DNA of 64,000 nt from assembly GCA_032207245.1 (NCBI GenBank), contig CM063500.1, positions 21,056,944-21,120,943 of the forward strand, in the 5' to 3' direction. This document shows, in pieces, positions 37,047-47,934 of this stretch (within the stretch, counting starts at the first letter, position 1; the number at the start of each line of letters is the position of its first letter). The position numbers and the translations under genes were made by a program. The stretch is from Pardosa pseudoannulata (Eukaryota; Arthropoda; Arachnida; Araneae; Lycosidae). The notes beneath the pieces are model-generated. The model was not told the DNA's origin, did not search any database, and saw only the letters and a program-made list of their open reading frames with translations.

Positions 37047-38151
37047 TCATTTTGAACTACTTAAAGAGTCCACTAAAGCTATGTATGTGAGTACAGTTCC
37101 GATATAAACTAAGATAAAACTCTTGTTTATTGGAATGTCACCGACTATTGTCAAGGAAAGATTCTTGTCTATGTATCTGAGGAATAGTTGGTGTCTTAGG
37201 CTAGATTCTGAGGGATTTTCCAGTAGATAACTTGCTTTTTCAGACAATTCCGAACTCAAAGAAAACACTTTGCTTGCAACTATACACAAAATAAAGACAT
37301 TCAACATATTGTTTAGAGTCATTAACAGAACAAGAAAGAATGCACCATAAACATCTGCGCCTATTGTTTTTAAAATAGTATTGTATGCAAAGTAAATACT
37401 TCCAGTAGTGAAAAGGAGATATAAAAACACCAATTTTGAGAAGTTTTGGTTAGTTTCTGCTACACGCTTCTTTATGATTATAAAAGATTGCAAAAGGTAT
37501 TTGTAGTTAGGAATAGTAACTGGAGATAATAGTTTGCTATAAAATTCTAAATAATGGATTATTTGAAAGCTAATTGTTACGTAAAAGAAGCAAAAAGTAT
37601 TCATAGCCCAATTAATCCCAATACTTAATAGGACATTAAACAAAAGGTGCCAAAACTTATTCCAAAAAAGTGAATTTATATGATATCCAAACAAGAGCAG
37701 GCTAGCACTTGGTATAGTCGTCTGAGAAAATAACTGATAGCACATGAAAGAACATCATAATAACTGAAACCGAGATGCTGATAACTTGCCAAAAGAAAAT
37801 TTTCCAATTTAAACTTTTGGAATTAAATGAGTTGGATGATACTGGATGATGCTTTAATGATACAAGTTTCAGAAAATATGCAGCTAGCAGGAATCTGAAT
37901 ATTATACCTATTATAAGAGCGTATATTGTACTTATAATTTGTTCATACTGAATGTGAAATTTTTTAAATTGAAATAAAATGGATACTGTAAATGTTGCCA
38001 GCAAGACAGAAACAAAAAAGCTAGCAATATTGATGATATGATCTAAAATTAATCCTCTGCCTGAATCTGAGGAAGGTAAGCTATAAACAAGGTTTAAACG
38101 AAATAAGTGAATAGCTAATCTATTTAAAGTGTTAAATTTCATTTTTGTCAA
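37047..38151 (-). pseudogene. Gustatory receptor family gene (Gr4), single 1-bp frameshift
   Basis: Duplicate of Gr5. The first frame runs from 38151 (the conserved MKFN start is at 38142) through TM1-TM3 and ends after MFFHVLSVIFSDDYTKC. The rest runs in the next frame from PSASLLLFG to LSSSK (stop at 37047). Plus-strand comparison shows cttggtatag here against cttggatag in Gr5, an extra t at about 37713. Everything else is open, with seven hydrophobic segments and the TM7 end TYIALVDSL. As written it is a pseudogene. Because only one base is at fault, an assembly or sequencing error, or a segregating null allele, is possible. The N-terminal part differs from Gr5 far more than the C-terminal part does. 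Confidence 0.9.
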
Positions 38152-41100
38152 GAAATTTCAAAGCATTATAATGAAAAATATCATTTTTTAAGTTTATTCA
38201 CTTGTTATGCTTTATTTTAATAAATTCTGGAATCATCTTTTTATTTTTGACAATTTATATTAGAGTATAATGTATCTGTTAAAGAAACCATTAGAGGACT
38301 GTAGAATATAATATTTTTCATTTTTAAGTTCAAGTACACATTGTAAGTATTACATGCTTTTTATCTATTTTTTTATGTTTTTATATGCAATGCAAATGTA
38401 TAATAAAGATATGAGTTTCATAAAACTGGAAATTCTCCATATTATGCCAATGATTGAAATAGTCTATAATTAAAAGGCACAATTTCTTGTTTTCTTTTTA
38501 ATATATCCAGTTAAAATTTCAATTATGATATACATACATGTAGAATACTGTTTTATATTTCACAAAGATTATTGAATTTTACTAATTTTAAATATGTCTC
38601 ACATTAATAATTTTAGATTAAATCTACTTTAATATTTAGCATTAAATCCACCATTGCAGTTTTTACATTTCCTATTGTTGGAATTTTCCATTCGATAAAC
38701 CATAAAAAAATCTTTTCTGTAAGCCAGATTAATATTATAACAATCTAGTACGCAATTACATATATTTTATCGTTGCACAAATGCATAAACGGTGATTTGC
38801 TGAATATCTTCATTTTATGGTGATTATCTAAATTATATTATCGAAAATTTTTATAGACATAAAAAAATTCAGGTAGATTTAAGATTTAAAATCTTCTGGA
38901 ATACCATGTAATAAGTGAAAGAACACAACTTTTACTTTTAAATTTTGGCTTTTATCAGTCGATGAATTTTACAATGTTTTTGTTCTCTAAACAAGATAAC
39001 CTTTAAAGCAATATTGGCTAAGCCAGTACGAAATTATATATCTCTTATAGCTAAATAAATACACACTCGATGATTTATTGAGAATATTTTCTTGGTGTTG
39101 TTTTTTTAAACTGAATAATTAAAGTTTTTTTTATAGACTTTAAGAAGTTCATGTAGATGTAATGTTTTAAATCTATTTAAATAATATGCAATAAATTAAT
39201 GGACGCAACTTTTTTTTTTAATTTTACCTTTTTTTCAGTCTATGAATTGCACAATGTTTTTGTTCTCTAAACAAGATAAACATTAAAGAAATTGGTTACC
39301 AATCAGATAAAATGTCGAATTTAGAACGTAATTATATATCTCTTATAGTTACACGAATACACAGACGATGATTCGGTGAACATCTTTACTTGGTGGTGAT
39401 TCTTCAAATTGAATTGTTGAAGTTTTTATAAACGGTATAGTTTCAAGAAGATTTAAGGTTTTAAATCTACTTGAATACCATGTAATAAATGAACCATCAC
39501 AACTTTGAATTTTCAATTTTGGCCTTTTCAGCCGAAGAAACGCACAAAGCTTTTGTTCTTTACACAAGTTAAATGTGAAGGCAATTATTTATTTATCACT
39601 TGATGAAGTGAGTCTAGAATTCAATTACATACACATATTAATTCCATAAAGGCACAGGGGATAATTTGTTGAACATCTATATTTAGTGGTGATTCTTCAA
39701 ACTAAATTATTGAATATTTTTATAGACGTTAAGTAATTCAAATATATTTAAGATTTTAAATCTACTGGAACATCATCCAATAAATCAACTATCACATCTT
39801 TAAATTTTCAAATTTTGGCTATCTTCAATCACTGAATACTCTTGTTCTCTAAACAAGATAAACGTTAAATCATTTAGTTATCGTACAAATTAAGAGATGA
39901 ACCAAGAATGCAATTTCATACACTTACACAAATACAAAAGCGATGATTTGTTAATCCTCTACAATTGGCTTCGATTCTTCAGTGATGGTGGTTGAAGAAA
40001 TGGGTCAACTGATTTCTTTGCACCATGTTTTTTTCCTACCAGAAACATAAAGTTATATTTATATAAGAGCAATGTATATAGTGATGAGCTGAACTGGTTG
40101 CTGCTGCTTAGGAAAAAATTAAAAACAGATTTTCATAAAGTTCCTGATACCAGTTCATAAGTTGTTGGTATTGTTTAGGTCAGAGTTTTCAGTGCTTTAT
40201 TCTTATATCCACTTGAAAAAATCTTCTCAGACCATTGAAAAATACAGAAAAAGAAAAAAAATTTCGAACAGGTAAAAACCATTATATTACGTTTACTATA
40301 ATTTTAACCATATGTTCATTTAATTTTTTAGCAATGACAAACAGATTGTTACTGATAATATGGATTATATATTTCTGTACTAACTTTCCACAAAATCTTC
40401 TCCGCTTCATTTAAACGTGTGATATTCTATATATGAAAAAGCTTTCAAAATGATTTTCTTTATGCAGCTCTAAAAATCCCTTTCTTGGTATATTGAGTAA
40501 AGATTCCCTGCCTCATAAAATGAGTGCAAAAACTGAAAACACTGAATCCAGATTAATAGAAAAATGAAAGAACTCTTATGTGAGGGTAGCAATATGTTAA
40601 TATGAAAACATATTCGACATTTAAAAGTCTTTTCATTATTGACAGATGTGTCCAAATTGATTACTTTTACTGAACTTCAAAGCAATATAAAACATCTTTT
40701 GAAAAGACTTTTCCAGATTAGATTTTGTTAAATAGATTGTATTTATTTTTCGTATACATGTATATATAATATATTAATAAAATAAATTGCTTGCGTGTAT
40801 GCGTGCATTGTAACGGCCTGCAAACAAAATTTATTGTACGTAGTTTCTAAAAAGTTTAACATATAAAGAAAAGTACATTTTTACGTAGAGGTTTAAGTCT
40901 AAACTTTGAAATTAAAATTTGTTATGTTCAAGTTTTATCAAATATTTCAGATTTTTCTGTGTAATCGAGTAACAAAGATGTAAAGAACATCGTATACAAT
41001 TTAGTGAAAGAATCGTGAAATATTAATATAGGAAATAATTGTTGAAGCTTCAAAGTATTCATAAAGTTTTACTTAAAATTTCTTACTCAATTTCTTGACT

Positions 41101-41433
41101 ATATCACAGGTCTTTACTTGATCATATAAATTTAGTCAGAATAAAACAGAATATTATTGATAAACTTTTAGAGAACTGCTCAATATATTATTGATGAATT
41201 ACATTCTGCACATTTTTTACGCTTAGGTTCTGATCTCATTAACCCTTATGCAGAAACAAATGTAGATCTTAGTATTCTATACGAAACTACGTGAAAAGTA
41301 TTCAATAAGAATGGACTTATTTCAGTGTAATGGTCATTGATCGGAATTAGTTTAGAATAAACACTACTAAATTTTAGAGAGTTATAACAATAATTATTAC
41401 TTACTGAAGTAATATTTAAGTCTACTTTAAAGT
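38152..41433. repeat. 5' flank of Gr4 with ~285-bp tandem repeats
   Basis: Landmark cagtc(g/t)atgaa...caatgtttttgttctctaa followed by acaagataa recurs near 38957, 39230, 39523 and 39822. Between landmarks lie aatatcttnattt, ggtgattcttcaaactgaatt, tttatagacgttaagaaattca and ttaagattttaaatctactgga. The block beyond 40000 is AT-rich and shared with copy B. No gene is supported. Confidence 0.75.
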
Positions 41434-41545
41434 AGATCGAATGGAAGGATACCATTTGGAATATCGTTCTGCCGTTCCAAATGGAATGATACCATTCAGA
41501 ATACCATTCGGCTATTCCGAATGGAATGATAACATTCGGAACCTC
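41434..41545. repeat. Short palindromic tandem array at the edge of duplication A
   Basis: About four half-units built on ccattcggaat / attccnaatggaatgatac, an imperfect palindrome with a ~23-bp half-period. The same array, with about twice as many units, is at 61320-61545 and marks the edge of copy B. Homology between the two segments ends here. Confidence 0.88.
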
Positions 41546-42067
41546 CCTGACTGTCCCAGTCTCTTGTGATAGAGAAAGTAAATCTAAAATAGGCTTCATT
41601 CCTTAAATTATATGTTCTTGTAGCATTCCATAAATTTCATGTGCTTCCTGAGTGGTAATAAACGAGTAATTGCTTCACAGCTCTGTTTGGCCCAAACCTA
41701 TCTGTCTCTATTGCAAGCTGAAAAAAAAATCTACTTTTTCCGTTTAGAGAACACCATTACTTGCCAACTATCTTTGCAGTAAATAGTTTTAAGTTATTAT
41801 GTTTGAGTAATTATAAACCCCGAAGTTGTAAGTAGAATATTTACACATAAATTTACAATCAAAATGGATGTTCAGGTCAAAGAAATATTGAATATCTCCA
41901 GCTTTGTATGATTTAACGTTAAATTGAAGAATATTGTAGTGAAATTTTGAAATTTTTTTTTGAGAGATTTGGACTTCGATTCATTTATTGATTTCCATAC
42001 TTAAAACTTTCATTGAAACATTTGGTTGAATACAAGATAAAAAGGCCACACAAACAAACTTATTATT

Positions 42068-42562
42068 TTGTAAACGACTAAAAATATCTGACTGATACGA
42101 AAATTGTTAACATTTACAGTGGTTAGATATTAGATTTGAACACTGATTTCTTCTTCAAGTAATGATCATTAGTAATTTAATTCACGCTATAGAACTCTTC
42201 AGTACTTACATATCGAAGTAGTCAAAGAGTCCACCACTAATGCATATATATTTGGTCAGTTCCGATGTAAAACCTTTTATTTATTGGAATGTCTCTAATT
42301 GATGTCATGATCATATAAGAGACTAAAAAAATATGACTGATACGGAAATTTTTAACATTTACAATAGTTAGGGATTAGATTTGAACATCGATTTCTTTTC
42401 AAGTAATAACCATTAGTAATTTAATCTATGCTAGAGAACTCTTCAATACTTTCATATCGAACGACTCAAACATCACTTATGCCATATATATTAGGTCAGT
42501 TCTGATATAAACCAGCAAAAAACTTTTATTTATTGGAATGTCTCTAATTGATGTCATGGACA
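42068..42562. repeat. Tandem duplication of the Gr6 3' end (~247 bp)
   Basis: 42068-42317 and 42318-42562 are near-identical, sharing actgatacg, gttaacatttacag-like sequence, gatttgaacat, ttaatttaat, agagaactcttcaatac and tttattggaatgtctctaat then tgatgtcatg. Each carries the last codons of the receptor, so the pseudogene has two tails. Confidence 0.85.
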
Positions 42563-43127
42563 GATTCTCTTCTATATATTTTTGGCTCGCGTGGTTCGCG
42601 CCACTCTCACAGACTCCGACGTCAAGGTGTCCACTAGAGCACAGAATAGTATTTCAATTCCATCCACGACCACTGCTCTGCTTCATTCGCTCGCATGTGG
42701 CACCTGCGGCTCAACGAGTGCGCATCGGGGACTTCGAAGGAGGCCGGGCGAGTGGGGTGACCTGCCCACCACCATCGGGAGGGTCCTATGGCCAAATGGG
42801 TCCAGATCGGTGCTAGATTGTCTATACATCTTAGGAAGAGTTGATTGGAGAAGCCCAATTTCGATGGATTTTGTGTCAGGTAACCTGCTTTGTAGAATAT
42901 AATAGAAGGCATAGAAGCTACTCTGCTTGCAACAAAACACAGGATAAAGATATTCAGAATAGTATTTAATACTAATGACAAAGTAAGAATAAATATTGGA
43001 GAAATAATGCCTGTGTTCTTGTGTCTAGATAAGTATTGTAAGCAATGTACATGATTCCTGTATTAAAAAAGCAAAAACATCAAAACCAATGTTGAGAAGT
43101 TAGAGTTAGCTTCAACGACTTTCGTTT
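42445..43127 (-). pseudogene. Gustatory receptor family pseudogene (Gr6), 3' half only
   Basis: The minus strand retains the TM5-TM6 region, for example SLVLNTILNIFILCFVASRV, then YLTQNPS, NQLFLRCID and a degraded C-terminus. The 5' boundary near 43127 is abrupt: sequence jumps from the KKVAEAN-type codons straight into distal 5' flank, so the first half and promoter are deleted. A GC-rich insert (42584-42814) splits the RCID / RYIDK block, several frameshifts are present, and the 3' end is duplicated. It is closest to Gr2 and Gr3 by sequence and flank. Confidence 0.87.
42584..42814. mobile_element. GC-rich 231-bp insertion inside Gr6
   Basis: Strikingly GC-rich against an AT-rich background. 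It is bracketed by a duplicated receptor segment, agattctcttctatatat at 42562-42579 and agattgtctatacat at 42815-42829, consistent with an imperfect target-site duplication. A short t run adjoins the left edge, so if it is a retroposon it lies on the minus strand. I do not recognise its source. Confidence 0.65.
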
Positions 43128-43302
43128 TTTATATCGAAAAATTTTATTTTTAAATTTTTGATTTTCCGAGACTTGGATAAAACACAACATATCATCTGTT
43201 AAAATGCATTTTTCAGAATTTTACCTTTTAAGATTTTATGGATTGTACAACGGATTTTGAAAGTGAGCAAAAGAAATTACATTTCAGAGGTTTTAAAATG
43301 TA

Positions 43303-43307
43303 CTTTT
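43303..43307. repeat. 5-bp target-site duplication of the copia element (left)
   Basis: ctttt, repeated exactly at 47930-47934. A 5-bp duplication is standard for copia integrase. Confidence 0.9.
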
Positions 43308-43489
43308 TGTTAAAGCAACGACTCTTTCATTTGCAACTGTGTTAACTTTATTTTTTCTATTCATGCCAGTAGATGGCGCTAGTATTTCTGTTTAGACTTA
43401 TGTTAAGTTTTTTGAAAATATACACTTGAGCTTCTAACACCGTGTAGGTTGCTTGGTCGTTACTCACAGTAGAGTAAAAAAATCTAACA
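43308..43489 (+). repeat. copia 5' LTR
   Basis: 182 bp, starting tgttaaagcaac and ending tctaaca (TG...CA). Compared with the 3' LTR there are five clear substitutions plus one clustered block of differences, including a 5-bp length difference. Confidence 0.95.
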
Positions 43490-43498
43490 GGTTATGGG
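43490..43498 (+). promoter_or_regulatory. copia primer-binding site
   Basis: ggttatggg follows the 5' LTR directly. The same motif follows the Drosophila copia LTR, where it pairs with an internal half of initiator tRNA-Met. Confidence 0.8.
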
Positions 43499-43753
43499 TA
43501 CCTGCACGAGTTTCAATACGCACGCATTAGAGACTAACTAAGAGTCTACGGTAGAAATAATTTATTTCTTGGAAGCAGCCATCGTCGCGGCAAGATTTCA
43601 CCGCTCGTAAGTTTGGCGAGAAGAAAACGTGCTTGTGCCGCCATTTTGAAAGATCGCAGAGGAAATAACGCTTAGCCGAGAAATACATCGCTGACCCATA
43701 AGTTTTCAAAATCGAACTTTAGTGAACTTTACTTCAGAAAAGAAACGTTAATT

Positions 43754-44445
43754 ATGGATTTGAGCAGACATATCAAGCCTTTGACCGGAGAAGTAGATTG
43801 GCCGATGTGGAAGCGAAAAATCAGTGACCTGCTCGATTACCACGAGGGTGCCATTGAAGTCATAGACGGCAAACTAAAAAAGCCAGAACCAATTGCTGAC
43901 GGTACAGTAGAAGCGATAAGGAAACAGCATAAAGAACGCTGCGATTTGTATCGTAAAGCGAATAGTTATGCGAAATCCATGATCGCTAGTACGGTGACTG
44001 ATACTGTTTATCAGAAAATAATGGACAAAGAGACAGCCCATGAAGTTTGGGAATCCCTGAAGCAACAGTTTGAAGCTACTTCAAAAGATCAGCTTATTCA
44101 AGATATGTACAGAATTTTTCGCGTTTAGTTGGGTCCAAGGAGAGGATGTATCTACACACATAGCAAAGTTAAGAAGCCTTTGGAATGAACTGAATAACGG
44201 CCTTGAGGCTAGACAAGAAAGTAAGTTGCCTCAGTTAATGCTAGTGTGTAAAGTGTTGCATATTTTGCCTTGTAAGTTTGAAACCTTTAAATCAAGCTGG
44301 ATGATATTAGCCAGTGATGAAAAGAAATCATTTGAAGAACTGACAACTCAATTGTGCATGTTCGAAAGGAACTTCACTAAAGCTGAAGACAGCAGCAAAA
44401 CTGTTCAAGGAAGCACTGGTTGTGGCAAAAACAGAAAGACCTAAA
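43754..44445 (+). pseudogene. copia gag (frameshifted)
   Basis: Starts MDLSRHIKPLTGEVDWPMW, typical of copia GAG (UBN2-like). The first frame stops at 44126-44128. A +1-type slip near 44105 continues into the frame with FSWVQGEDVSTHI and LRSLWNELNNG, closing at 44444. A second slip near 44425 joins the frame of the zinc knuckle. The protein would form the virus-like particle shell. Two breaks make it non-functional as written. Confidence 0.88.
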
Positions 44446-45834
44446 CAAGATGGCAAAAACAAGTCAAGAACGAGGAAAAGTGATAACTGCAATTATTGCA
44501 AACGCAAAGGTCACTGGGTAAAAGACTGCAGACAATGGATTTCTGATGGAAGACCATCAAAGTCACAGTCAAATGCAGCTTCGGCAAACATAGCGCTGAT
44601 GTCTATTTGTGAGGAAGCCTGTGCAACAGAGACCAGTTCAACAGACTACTGGATTGACAATGGAGCAACAAGGCATGTCACAAACTGTTTCACATACTTC
44701 ATTGACTTTACAAAATTTGAAAAACCTTGTGGCATTAAGGCTGCAGGAAATGAAACACTAGATGCACTAGGGAAAGGCACAATAAAATTCATAGCAACTA
44801 TTAAAGGAAGATTCCAGGAAGTTCTTCTAAAAGATGTTTGGTATGTTCCCAAAATTAGTCGAAATTTATTTTCGGTACTTGCCGCCCATGACAGAAACGA
44901 AAATAGTGAATTTGTATCAACTCCCACAGAGTGCTGGTTAAAAGTCAACGGCGAAGTTGTGATACATGGGTCTCGCTGTGTAAATGGTACTCTATACAAA
45001 GCTAATATTGAGCCAGTTTTGTCCGAAAAAGAGACAGAAGTCCATACAGTTGAAGCTGACAGCTCCTTGCTACAATTGTATCATGAAAGATGGGGCCATC
45101 AGGATAAACGACACATTAGAAATATTCTAGGAAAAGAACTAGGCATTAGTATCAACCTAGACAAAGAATTATGTGAACCATGTGTCTATGGTAAAGCACA
45201 CAGATTATCGTTTGGTACAAGAAAGCCTGCCTCTGAGCCTGGTGAACTAATTACAGCTGACGTTTGTGGACCATTTGACGAATCCTTTCAGAAGAAAAGA
45301 TATCTAGTTTTATTCAAAGACAGTTTTACCAAGTTTCGCTATGGCTATATTGTAAAAGAGAAGTCAGAAGTCAAGAATGTGTTAGAACACATGCTTGCAC
45401 ATGCTAAAGTCTTGGGACATTCAATAAAAGAATTCCTATCTGATAATGGTGGTGAATTCGACAATGATGATGTTCGTACAATTCTGCATTCAAAGGGAAT
45501 CACTCTAAGATCAACAGCACCTTACACCCCAGAACAGAATGGCAGCAGTGAACGAGAGATGCGCACCATAGTTGAAATGGCTAGAACGTTAAAATACTCG
45601 AATCCTGAAGCAAATTTCCCTGCTGCAATCTGGGCTGAACTAGTCAGTTCTGCCATATACATACTTAACAGGACAGGCAAGTCATCAGTCGAGGATAAAA
45701 GTCCATATGAGCTTTGGCTTAAAAAGAGACCCCGGCTGAAACATCTACGAGTAATAGGATCCACATGTTATGCTCATATTCCCATTCAAAGAAGAAAAAA
45801 ATGGACAAGAAAGCTGTTAAAGGCTATCTTGTAG
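44422..45834 (+). pseudogene. copia zinc knuckle, protease and integrase
   Basis: This frame begins in gag's nucleocapsid: C23-C26-H31-C36 forms CX2CX4HX4C. The aspartic protease active site reads WIDNGAT, with catalytic D79 and N in the place of the usual S/T. Integrase follows with its HHCC zinc region (HERWGH ... CEPCVYGK) and the catalytic triad D280, D341 and E377, with 35 residues between the last two (DD35E). The frame ends at 45834 after a slip in a seven-A run near 45796-45802. It is continuous with the next segment in the original element. Confidence 0.9.
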
Positions 45835-47711
45835 GATATGATGGAGATGAGCGTTACAGAATTTACATAAAGGAAGATCATCGTGTGATTCTGTCAAGGG
45901 ACGTAGTCTTTCAAGAAAAGACTAGGAAATGTGATGATCCTAGTGAGGCCTCATTACCAGATAGAGATGAGCCAAATCAGGGAAAGTATGAAGAGCAGCG
46001 AGTAGAAATTAAAGATACCAAATATGATGATGGAAGAGAAGACAGTGAAGAAGGTGAGAGTGACAGTGAAGGAGATGATGCTGAACCTATGTCAGATAGA
46101 CAGTTGAGAAACCGCACACTTTTGCAAAGACCAAAACGCTTTGAAGATCACATCATGGAAGCAGAGTCATATGTAAATGACAGTAACCCTGAAACATATG
46201 ATGAAGCAATTAATTCCACAGACAGTTTGAACTGGAAGAAAGCCATGAATAATGAAATGAGTTCATTAAAGGAAAATGAAACCTGGGAACTTACTGACTT
46301 ACCTGCTGGAGCCAGAGCAATACCCTGTAAGTGGGTTTACAGAGTCAAAAGAAACCCAGATGGAAGTATAGACAAGTACAAAGCCAGACTAGTCGTCAAG
46401 GGTTTCAGTCAACGCCAGGGTATTGACTACAGTGAAACGTACAGTCCAGTAGCCAAACTTGGAACAATACGTGCAGTACTGAGTATTGCAGCTGAAGAAA
46501 GGATGCACTTGACACAATTTGATGTATCAACAGCATTTCTTTATGGAGATCTAGAAGAAACCATTTACATGCAACAGCCAGAAGGCTTCAAGGATGGAAC
46601 AGAAAAAGTATGCCGACTCAAGCGTAGCCTGTATGGCTTAAAACAATCTCCACGTTGTTGGAATAAATGTTTTGGCCAGTTTTTAACAGATCTTGGTTTT
46701 AAGGCTAATGAAGCTGATCCATGCCTTTACATCCGTGAAAAGAAAGGTAGAAAATTATTAATAGTACTCTACGTTGATGATGGTTTAATTGCTGCAACAG
46801 AACCCCAGGACTCTGAAACATTTATTAAGGAGCTGAAAGAAAAATTCAAGATTTCTGTTGGAGAGGTCTCCTGTTTCTTAGGACTTGAAATTGAACGTCA
46901 AAATGATATGTCAATAACAGTCAGTCAAAAAGGATATGCAAGAAAAATCCTTCAGCGTTTCGGATTTGATGAATGTAAACCTGTATCAACTCCCATGTTG
47001 AAGGAGTCAAGGTCAGGATCACAAGAACCTGATGCAAAAATCTTGGACTTTCCCTACAGGCAAGCTATTGGTGATCTCATGTATTTGATGGTTGGAACTA
47101 GGCCAGATCTAGCTTACTGTGTAGGTTTTCTATCAAGATCACTTGAAAACCCATCAGCAGAAGATATAGTGCGAGTGAAGAGAGTCTTCCGCTATATAGC
47201 TGGTACAATTAAGTATGGGATCACATATCAAGCAACAGATACAAAAAGAGTACTTCAGTGCTATAGTGATTCAGATTTTGGTGGATGTACCAAAACTGGT
47301 CGATCAACCTCTGGATATGTGATGATATATGCTGGGGGAGCCATTTCTTGGCGTAGCCAAAGGCAAGCCATTGTTGCGACTTCAACGACTGAGGCTGAAG
47401 TCATAGCAGCATCAGAAGCAGCCACAGAGGTAATTTGGCTTCGTAGACTGTTCCAGGGCATAGTGAACTTAAAAGAAGTGCCTACACTCAAAGTCGATAA
47501 CAGGGCAGCTGTAAAGTTATCACACAACCCTGAATATCATCGACGAACCAAACACATTGAAATAAAGCATTTCTTTGTACGCGAGAAAGTATTGGAAGGA
47601 AGACTGAATGTGGAACAGGTGTCGACTGAGAAACAAGTATCTGACATCTTGACAAAACCCTTAATGAAGTCAAGACTGTTGACATTATGTTCTCAAATGG
47701 GACTCTTGTGA
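45765..47711 (+). pseudogene. copia integrase tail, reverse transcriptase and RNase H
   Basis: From the frameshift the protein continues KAVKGYLVGYDGDE. An acidic linker follows, then the RVT_2 reverse transcriptase: CKWVYRVKRNPDG, the active-site YVDDG (residues 336-340) and SLYGLKQSP. RNase H follows with SDSDFGG, STTEAEV, KVDNRAAV and HIEIKHFFVRE. The frame is open over 648 codons to the stop at 47711, just before the polypurine tract. It has no start of its own because it was part of the polyprotein. All RT and RNase H catalytic residues look intact. Confidence 0.92.
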
Positions 47712-47730
47712 AAGTAGACAAAAACCAGTT

Positions 47731-47742
47731 AACAAGGGAAAG
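47731..47742 (+). promoter_or_regulatory. copia polypurine tract
   Basis: aacaagggaaag directly precedes the 3' LTR. It primes plus-strand DNA synthesis in LTR elements. Confidence 0.8.
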
Positions 47743-47929
47743 TGTTAAAGCAAAGACTTTTTCATTTGCAACTGTGTTAACTTCATTTTTTCTATTCATG
47801 CCAATAGATGGCGCCAGTATTTCTGTTTAGACTTATGTTAAGATTTTTGTAAAATAAAGATGCACTTGAGCTTCTAACACCGTGTAGGTTGCTTGGTCGT
47901 TACTCACAGTAGAGTAAAAAAATCTAACA
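47743..47929 (+). repeat. copia 3' LTR
   Basis: 187 bp, tgttaaag...tctaaca. It contains aaaataaagatg, with a poly(A) signal AATAAA, where the 5' LTR reads gaaaatatac and has none. Followed by the TSD ctttt at 47930-47934. Confidence 0.95.
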
Positions 47930-47934
47930 CTTTT

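Larger units (their letters stand above)
33124..41540. repeat. Segmental duplication, copy A (contains Gr4)
   Basis: Collinear with 53269-61545 across its length. The left edge shares aaaagttatttaat(t/a)gcaaaa and the right edge shares ggaatgata(a/c)cattcggaacct, after which the two copies diverge completely. Inside, both hold the ~175-bp repeats, two decayed SINEs, a TA microsatellite, a Gr gene and the ~285-bp upstream repeats in the same order and orientation. Confidence 0.93.
43308..47929 (+). mobile_element. Ty1/copia LTR retrotransposon, complete structure
   Basis: 5' LTR, primer-binding site, gag-pol, polypurine tract, 3' LTR and TSD are all present in order. The open frame is broken by three frameshifts, but domain order GAG - protease - integrase - reverse transcriptase - RNase H identifies Ty1/copia. 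It is inserted in the 5' flank of Gr6: receptor-unit sequence stops at 43307 and resumes at 47930. Confidence 0.97.
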
